Positions 22,814-26,822 of a stretch of 26,822 bases of DNA are shown here, piece after piece; position 1 is the first letter of the stretch; each line of letters opens with the position of its first letter. Source of the stretch: Anaerolineae bacterium (GTDB taxonomy: Bacteria; Chloroflexota; Anaerolineae; B4-G1). The notes beneath the pieces are model-generated. The model saw only the letters and a program-made list of their open reading frames with translations. It did not search any database and was not told where the DNA came from. Location of the stretch: assembly GCA_030612585.1 (NCBI GenBank), contig JAUWNP010000046.1, positions 1-26,822 of the forward strand, in the 5' to 3' direction. A program made the translations under genes and the position numbers.

Positions 22814-23833
22814 TCACCGCAGTGGCGGTAACATCTCAAAAAGAGTCCGTACATCGGATGAAGTTCCAATCTTTGCGCGCAGCCGAGGACGGTTTTCATC
22901 GAATTCCTGTTCCAGACGGTTTATGAACTGGTTGGGCCAGAAATTGCTTTTGCCCTCCTGGGGTTCGAAGGCAGCAAGTTCCCAGGTCATTGCCAGGAAA
23001 CGTTCCGGTTCACCCAACCAGTCATCGAACTGCCGGGCAAAGCGGCAGGCTAGCCGCGGAATGCGGTTCAGCCCCTCGTACAGGTGTTCGCCGAAAGCAG
23101 CGATTTGCTCTCGAACAAGCGGGAGGTCGAGGGTCAGATCCCATCCCCAACTAGCCAGGAAAGCATCGGCGGCGTGGAGCAACCAGCCATCGTTGAATCG
23201 TTCGTTGCCGTAATCGAGAGCAAATATGTGGGCGACGTACTCGTGCATAAAGAGGTAGGGATAGGCCAAATATCTGTTAAAGTCGCAGTCGAAGGTGAAG
23301 CGCACCAGGATGACGTCTCTCAACTCCTGATTTAGCTCTTCAGTCGGATAGTTAGCGCAAAATGAGAGCTCTGCCCCTTTCTCATAGAGAGAAACTAACT
23401 GGGCTTCCCGATCCAGACGGGCTTGAGTCGCGGGCCAGGGAGAATCTTCGTAGAAGTAGCAGGCCATTTGTCGCCCCTGCTGGTGCAGGGCTTCTAGGTC
23501 ATCTCGGTATGACCAGGTTGAGCAGGCTGCTCTCGCTGCCTCGACGACTTCGTGGAATGCCTTGACAGCCTCAGGGTTCCGATCTTTGAGGCCGCCTACG
23601 TCACTGAGCAGCATCTCACCCACTCTTTCAACTGCTTGCTGCAAATCACGGGGGTTCTCCTTCTGGAAGAGGCGTTGTTTCAGTACTTCGTTGAGATACT
23701 GATAGCATTGATCACACGTCAAGCGGTGATCAGTGCGTACAGTGTCTTTGAGCGCCTGCAGATGCTCCAGCAGTTGGCGGCAAAACAGCGTATAGGCATT
23801 CAGTTTGACAGCGACGCCGTCAGGGAGACTCAT
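22814..23833 (-). CDS. Putative HExxxH metalloprotein of unknown family
   Basis: 339 residues from ATG 23833, 13 bp after the upstream stop. A longer frame overlaps that gene and is basic and unlikely. I recognise no family. The N-terminal ~180 residues are helical with cysteines (LTCDQC). Then YLAYPYLFMHEYVAHIFALD gives H197-E198-x3-H202, one residue longer than the common HExxH zinc-peptidase motif but like the HExxxH of dipeptidyl peptidase III. It is followed by NERFNDGWLLHAADAF with Glu and His that could complete a metal site. It may be a zinc peptidase effector, but this is motif-level inference only. It lies between the small membrane protein and the winged-helix gene on the same strand. 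Confidence 0.6.
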   Translation of the reverse strand: MSLPDGVAVKLNAYTLFCRQLLEHLQALKDTVRTDHRLTCDQCYQYLNEVLKQRLFQKENPRDLQQAVERVGEMLLSDVGGLKDRNPEAVKAFHEVVEAARAACSTWSYRDDLEALHQQGRQMACYFYEDSPWPATQARLDREAQLVSLYEKGAELSFCANYPTEELNQELRDVILVRFTFDCDFNRYLAYPYLFMHEYVAHIFALDYGNERFNDGWLLHAADAFLASWGWDLTLDLPLVREQIAAFGEHLYEGLNRIPRLACRFARQFDDWLGEPERFLAMTWELAAFEPQEGKSNFWPNQFINRLEQEFDENRPRLRAKIGTSSDVRTLFEMLPPLR

Positions 23834-23846
23834 CTTGAAGTCCTGC

Positions 23847-24170
23847 TTATTTCTTGCGCTTGATCTTCCGACGCCGCTTCTGCCGAGTCTTGAAGCGCCT
23901 CTTGAGCGCGGGCAATACAATCTCTTTGTACGTCTCCAGTGCAAGGCCGGACAGCAAGGTGAATCCCACAACGATAACCGCATCGGTGGGGAAGGTCTGC
24001 TCTACTTCGGCCTGTATCTGTTCCTTGTTCAGCAACTGCTCCTTCCCAGCTTCGCGCAATGCATTCTCAATGGTGGGCAGTATCTCAGCTTTGACTGAGG
24101 AAACGGTATCGGGAAGGATGGGTTCGATAGTTAGCTCAATGTACTCAGCTTCTCGGGAGTTTGAAACCAT
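23847..24170 (-). CDS. Small membrane-anchored protein with basic tail
   Basis: 107 residues from ATG 24170, chosen because AAGGAGG lies seven bases upstream. Acidic N-terminal region (~1-58: YIELTIEPILPDTV, IENALREAGKEQLLNKEQIQAE), one hydrophobic segment at ~62-80 (VIVVGFTLLSGLALETY), then an extremely basic tail ending RRRKIKRKK. It could sit in the membrane with the tail inside binding nucleic acid or lipid. No family recognised. First gene of the unit with the HExxxH gene. Confidence 0.7.
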   Translation of the reverse strand: MVSNSREAEYIELTIEPILPDTVSSVKAEILPTIENALREAGKEQLLNKEQIQAEVEQTFPTDAVIVVGFTLLSGLALETYKEIVLPALKRRFKTRQKRRRKIKRKK

Positions 24171-24210
24171 TGTGGCCTCCTTGGAGTAGAGTAATTGCAA
24201 TCTTGGATGA

Positions 24211-24239
24211 ATTGTACAGTCATTCTGATTTTCATGCAA
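24211..24239 (-). promoter_or_regulatory. Promoter of small-membrane-protein/HExxxH unit
   Basis: On the minus strand TTGCAT (24234-24239) and TACAAT (24211-24216) with a 17-bp spacer. Leader of ~34 nt to ATG 24170. Confidence 0.65.
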
Positions 24240-24297
24240 CTCGCAGGCTCGTGAAGTTGTGAATAGGCGACACATGCCGCTAACTACGAGAACTACC

Positions 24298-24404
24298 CTC
24301 CAATCTCCGACATCACCCGCTTCTCCGGCCTCTCCCACTCGTCCAGAGATGCTGCATCGACTTGCTCTCGATACCTTTCAGGAGCAATCCCTTGATCTGT
24401 CTCA
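24298..24404 (-). pseudogene. Duplicated 3' fragment of moaA
   Basis: On the minus strand this stretch reads QIKGLLLKGIESKSMQH, then after a small indel DEWERPEKRVMSEIG. The intact MoaA ends QIKALLLQGIENKPMQHHLDESRR and so on to MSEIGG. The nucleotide match to 25539-25640 is high over ~100 bp. It has no start and a shifted frame, so it is a relic of a second moaA copy or of a local duplication. Confidence 0.8.
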
Positions 24405-24422
24405 AAGCCCACCGCCGAACGC

Positions 24423-24745
24423 TTACCAGGCCCTTACCATCACTTGGTTGTAGTACCCGATTCCTGCCTCAATGTCGTTTCGAGACACATCAGGCCAGTA
24501 AGCATCGGCAACGTAAATACAGGCATACGCACTCTGCCAAAGCATAAAATTGCTCACACGCCGGTCGCCGCCTGTACGAATCACCAGATCAACGTAAAGC
24601 CATAACAAATCTCCAGCACATCAGGTATGTGCTCGAAACCAGCCTTGTGTCCGGCGCTTCTGGGGAGCCCACGTCGTTGCGCCCAGCGCCCATTGCCATC
24701 CATAATGAACGCGATGTGTTTGGGAATAACCACTGTTCTGTTCAC
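24423..24745 (-). pseudogene. uppS: uppS (undecaprenyl diphosphate synthase) remnant with internal deletion
   Basis: The first ~45 codons (GTG start overlapping the upstream stop at 24743-24745) encode [32 protein letters not shown], the substrate-binding N-terminus of UppS. After VLEIC the frame shifts, and the next segment reads [23 protein letters not shown]...YWPDVS, the family's C-terminal signature. About 120 central residues, including FSTENW, are missing at one junction near 24605. Both preserved parts are well conserved, so the deletion is recent. Confidence 0.85.
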
Positions 24746-25506
24746 AAATCGGTCTCGTCCCACCAGGATTTGGCAGACTTGAGAAAAGCCACACCGCTCT
24801 CAATGACTGAAAGTGCGCCTTCCACCGAATCCTCAGCAGGGTAGTATTCTCGCACAGCCTGACAAAACCCTCGAATAGTTTGGCTCAAAGGCGTGTTCCT
24901 CGGCAATAGTTCAATGGCATCTTCTTTGGGTAAGCACCAGACTCTGATGACCTCGTCCTGTTGAAGCGTGAGAACCTGGTAGAGTACCGGCCAGACCTTC
25001 GTGCAGAGCAGGCGAATGCTACGTGCCATACGCACTCCGCCGTGACCGAGGAGCCTGCCCATGATGAACGGCGGCATAGGATTGAGTTCCATCAGTGCCC
25101 TCTGTGCCGACTCTCGCAGTTGTCCAGCGGTCGCCTCCGCCACCGGCAATCTGCCCGCGACCAGGTGATACGCGCCCGGAACAGGACCTACGAAGCCTTC
25201 CGGTAATCTGCTCGGCAAAGTGGCGCATTGAACGTACCGGAACGGTGCTGTGTCGATCTTCGACAAGTCTCGATAAATGGACAATCCCAATCCGAGAGGA
25301 AGTTGCCCTTGCGCTGTGAAGGCCAAATCTTCCAGGTACAACTGAAAGTCAATGTCACTGCAGCCAGGGATAACCCCACCCTTCACAGCGGAACCGTGCA
25401 CGATCAGCCCGATAAACCACGGCTCTGTGTGCTCCAGGTAGACGGTGGCAACCTCGCGGACAATCGGCCTTGCCTCCGGCGTCAGATTGGATACATCCAC
25501 TTCCAC
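24742..25506 (-). CDS. Nucleotidyltransferase-fold protein
   Basis: 254 residues. [28 protein letters not shown] contains the G-S...D-x-D signature of the polymerase-beta nucleotidyltransferase fold, near residue 35. A third acidic residue is not certain. The C-terminal half is helical ([46 protein letters not shown]), as in kanamycin-type or HEPN-partnered transferases. It would transfer a nucleotide to a small molecule, protein or RNA end; the substrate is unknown. It lies 25 bp after moaA and overlaps the uppS remnant start. Microrepeats (AATCTCC type) fill the gap to moaA. Confidence 0.75.
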   Translation of the reverse strand: MEVDVSNLTPEARPIVREVATVYLEHTEPWFIGLIVHGSAVKGGVIPGCSDIDFQLYLEDLAFTAQGQLPLGLGLSIYRDLSKIDTAPFRYVQCATLPSRLPEGFVGPVPGAYHLVAGRLPVAEATAGQLRESAQRALMELNPMPPFIMGRLLGHGGVRMARSIRLLCTKVWPVLYQVLTLQQDEVIRVWCLPKEDAIELLPRNTPLSQTIRGFCQAVREYYPAEDSVEGALSVIESGVAFLKSAKSWWDETDL

Positions 25507-25530
25507 TCTCTAATCTCCAATCTCCAATAC

Positions 25531-26526
25531 CTATCCCCCAATCTCCGACATCACCCTGTTCTCCGGCCGCCTCGACTCGTCCAGATGATGCTGCATTGGC
25601 TTGTTCTCAATGCCTTGCAGAAGCAGCGCCTTGATCTGGGCGACGCCCGCCCCCTGGCGCAGAGGTGTGCGCAGGTTTATCTCCTCGTCGGAGAGCAGAC
25701 AGGGGCGCAATTGGCCGTCGGCGGTGAGGCGCAACCGGTTGCAACGATAGCAGAAGTGCTCGCTGATAGGGGTGATGAAGCCGAGAGTACCCTTTGCCCC
25801 AGGCAGGCGATAGTAACGGGCTGGCCCGCCGCCGGGGCTCATCTTAGCCGGCTCCAATTCCCCCAGCGCAGCCTCGATTTTCTGTCGAATCTCCCCCGCC
25901 GTCACGACCCTCTCCCGCCACTCCCCGCTCGCCAGCACCCCGTTTCCCACCGGCATCAGTTCGATGAAGCGCACGTTCCACCCCGCCTCCATCGTCTTGC
26001 GGGCGAGGTCCACCGCCTCGTCGTCGTTCATCCCCCGGATGACGACTGTGTTGATCTTGATCGGCTCCAGACCCGCCCGCCGGGCCGCTTCCATCCCGTC
26101 CAGGACGTCCTCCATCTGGCCCAAGCGCGTGATGCGCCGGAAACATTCCGGGCGCAGGGTGTCCAGGCTGACGTTGACCCGCTGGAGACCCGCCTCGGCC
26201 AAGTCTGCGGCGTAGCGCGAGAGGAGGATGCCGTTGGTCGTCATCGCCAGGTCGTCAACGCCGGGGATGCGGGCCAGATTGCGCACCAGGTCTACGATGC
26301 CCAGCCGAACCAGCGGCTCGCCCCCGGTCAGCCTGATCTTGCTGATACCCAACTCGGCGGCGGCTCGCACGACCGTCTCGATTTCCTCATAGCGCAGGAT
26401 TTCCTCGTGCGGGCGACAGACCACCCCCTCCGGCGGCATGCAGTAGACACAGCGTAGATTGCACCGGTCGGTCACAGAGATGCGCAGGTAACTGATAGGA
26501 CGATTATAAGCGTCTAAGTGAGCCAT
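25531..26526 (-). CDS. moaA: GTP 3',8-cyclase MoaA
   Basis: 331 residues from ATG 26526; a TTG two codons earlier is possible. Radical-SAM cluster C-x3-C-x2-C (residues 22, 26, 29; RCNLRCVYC), SAM-binding LTGGEPL, and TTNGILLSRYAADLAEAGLQRVNVSLDTL. The second 4Fe-4S cluster is carried by HFCYRCNRLRLTADGQLRPC (C-x2-C-x13-C). The C-terminal Gly-Gly needed for activity is present. It opens molybdopterin synthesis by converting GTP to the cyclised intermediate for MoaC. It lies 5.8 kb upstream of the rest of the moa operon. Confidence 0.96.
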   Translation of the reverse strand: MAHLDAYNRPISYLRISVTDRCNLRCVYCMPPEGVVCRPHEEILRYEEIETVVRAAAELGISKIRLTGGEPLVRLGIVDLVRNLARIPGVDDLAMTTNGILLSRYAADLAEAGLQRVNVSLDTLRPECFRRITRLGQMEDVLDGMEAARRAGLEPIKINTVVIRGMNDDEAVDLARKTMEAGWNVRFIELMPVGNGVLASGEWRERVVTAGEIRQKIEAALGELEPAKMSPGGGPARYYRLPGAKGTLGFITPISEHFCYRCNRLRLTADGQLRPCLLSDEEINLRTPLRQGAGVAQIKALLLQGIENKPMQHHLDESRRPENRVMSEIGG

Positions 26527-26527
26527 A

Positions 26528-26573
26528 GTCAAGTCCTAAGTCCGACGTCCTAAGTCCGACGTCCAACGTCCGA
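26528..26573. repeat. AAGTCCGACGTCCT tandem microrepeat
   Basis: AAGTCC(T/G)ACGTCC-like units occur about three times in the 49 bp between the ABC ATPase stop and moaA. This is the same kind of degenerate tandem filler as at 7298, 11010, 25509 and the moa junctions. Confidence 0.75.
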
Positions 26574-26575
26574 AA

Positions 26576-26822
26576 TCAGAAGATGTGGACCGCCGAGGCT
26601 TTGAAGGCAATGTAGACCTCCAGTCCCTCCCTCAGTTCCATCTCCTCCAGCGACCTCCTGGTGATTATACAAGTAAAGTCTGGCGGGACGCGCACGGTGA
26701 CGTAGACGACTGTCCCCCTGTCCGTGATGTCCACGATGCGGCCACGGAAGGAATTGCGTGCGCTGGAACGGAGCGGCTCCCTGGAAACGACGATCTCCTC
26801 CGGCCTGATCGAACCGTGCGCC
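26576..26822 (-). CDS. Molybdate/tungstate ABC transporter ATP-binding protein, C-terminal TOBE domain (5' part outside window)
   Basis: The last ~81 codons, stop TCA at 26576-26578 on the plus strand. They read SIRPEEIVVSREPLRSSARNS, then FRGRIVDITDRGTVVYVTVRV and EEMELREGLEVYIAFKASAVHIF. The I-R-P-E-D/E-like opening and the N-x-F-x-G-x-I...G-L-x-V-x-x-x-F-K-A-x-A-V end are those of the ModC/WtpC TOBE domain that binds oxyanion and regulates transport. The ATPase part is out of view, so molybdate and tungstate cannot be told apart. Its place just upstream of moaA fits supply of metal to the cofactor pathway. Confidence 0.85.
   Translation of the reverse strand, partial: AHGSIRPEEIVVSREPLRSSARNSFRGRIVDITDRGTVVYVTVRVPPDFTCIITRRSLEEMELREGLEVYIAFKASAVHIF

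Noticed and set aside
22791..23213. Plus-strand frame starting beside the palindrome
   Set aside because: Antisense to the HExxxH gene, Ser/Arg-rich, and lacks a ribosome-binding site.
25228..26457. Plus-strand frame of 409 codons over moaA
   Set aside because: Antisense to an intact radical-SAM gene; composition is shadow-like.

Overview
The window looks like a piece of a GC-rich bacterial chromosome with many two-component genes, a molybdenum-cofactor locus, abundant short intergenic tandem repeats and palindromic repeats carried in frame inside proteins. This style, together with the RHH-like/HNH gene pair and the large TPR proteins, fits Chloroflexota (Anaerolineae-like). That assignment is inference: no rRNA or other marker gene is present.

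Layout. (1) 1-4500 is a mobile, accessory stretch. It holds the right end of an IS1-family element, then two single-gene cassettes, each followed about 55-60 bp after its stop by a 130-bp attC-like recombination site. The cassettes encode a TPR/cold-shock-domain fusion and a PD-(D/E)XK-like protein. There is no integrase in view, so this resembles a CALIN (attC cluster without integrase). An ORF-less group II intron of about 932 nt, with an intact 34-nt domain V, is lodged exactly in the core site of the first attC. Removing it restores a consensus GTTATGC core. (2) 4536-6119 (minus) is an Mrr-like nuclease/NACHT NTPase with its C-terminal sensor region cut off and two repeat elements inserted in frame. 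(3) 6260-9590 holds a flavodoxin, a repeat-rich spacer, a secreted protein of unknown function, and an RHH-like protein/HNH nuclease pair in which the HNH gene is frameshifted. (4) 9588-15579 is a stress and signalling block: an OmpR-type regulator/kinase pair, a divergent GAF-PAS kinase, two Hsp20 genes and a second OmpR-type regulator.

(5) 15655-19708 (minus) is a molybdopterin operon in the order moaC-moaD-HIT-like-moaE-moeA-EamA transporter. It resumes upstream at 25531-26822 with moaA and the 3' end of a molybdate/tungstate ABC ATPase gene. MoaA and MoaC make cyclic pyranopterin monophosphate, MoaD/MoaE form molybdopterin synthase, and MoeA inserts the metal delivered by the transporter. 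(6) Between these parts lies 19788-24240, a four-gene block with no obvious metabolic role: a small membrane-anchored basic protein, an HExxxH protein, a winged-helix protein and a 13+ repeat TPR protein. The winged-helix gene has a 28-bp perfect palindrome lying inside its own promoter. This block is the best candidate here for an undescribed system. (7) 24298-25506 holds a nucleotidyltransferase-fold protein, an uppS pseudogene with a large internal deletion, and a duplicated scrap of the moaA 3' end.

A recurring theme is intergenic microrepeats that have been captured as coding sequence, at the MoaC/MoaD and MoaE/MoeA junctions, in MoeA and in the NACHT protein.
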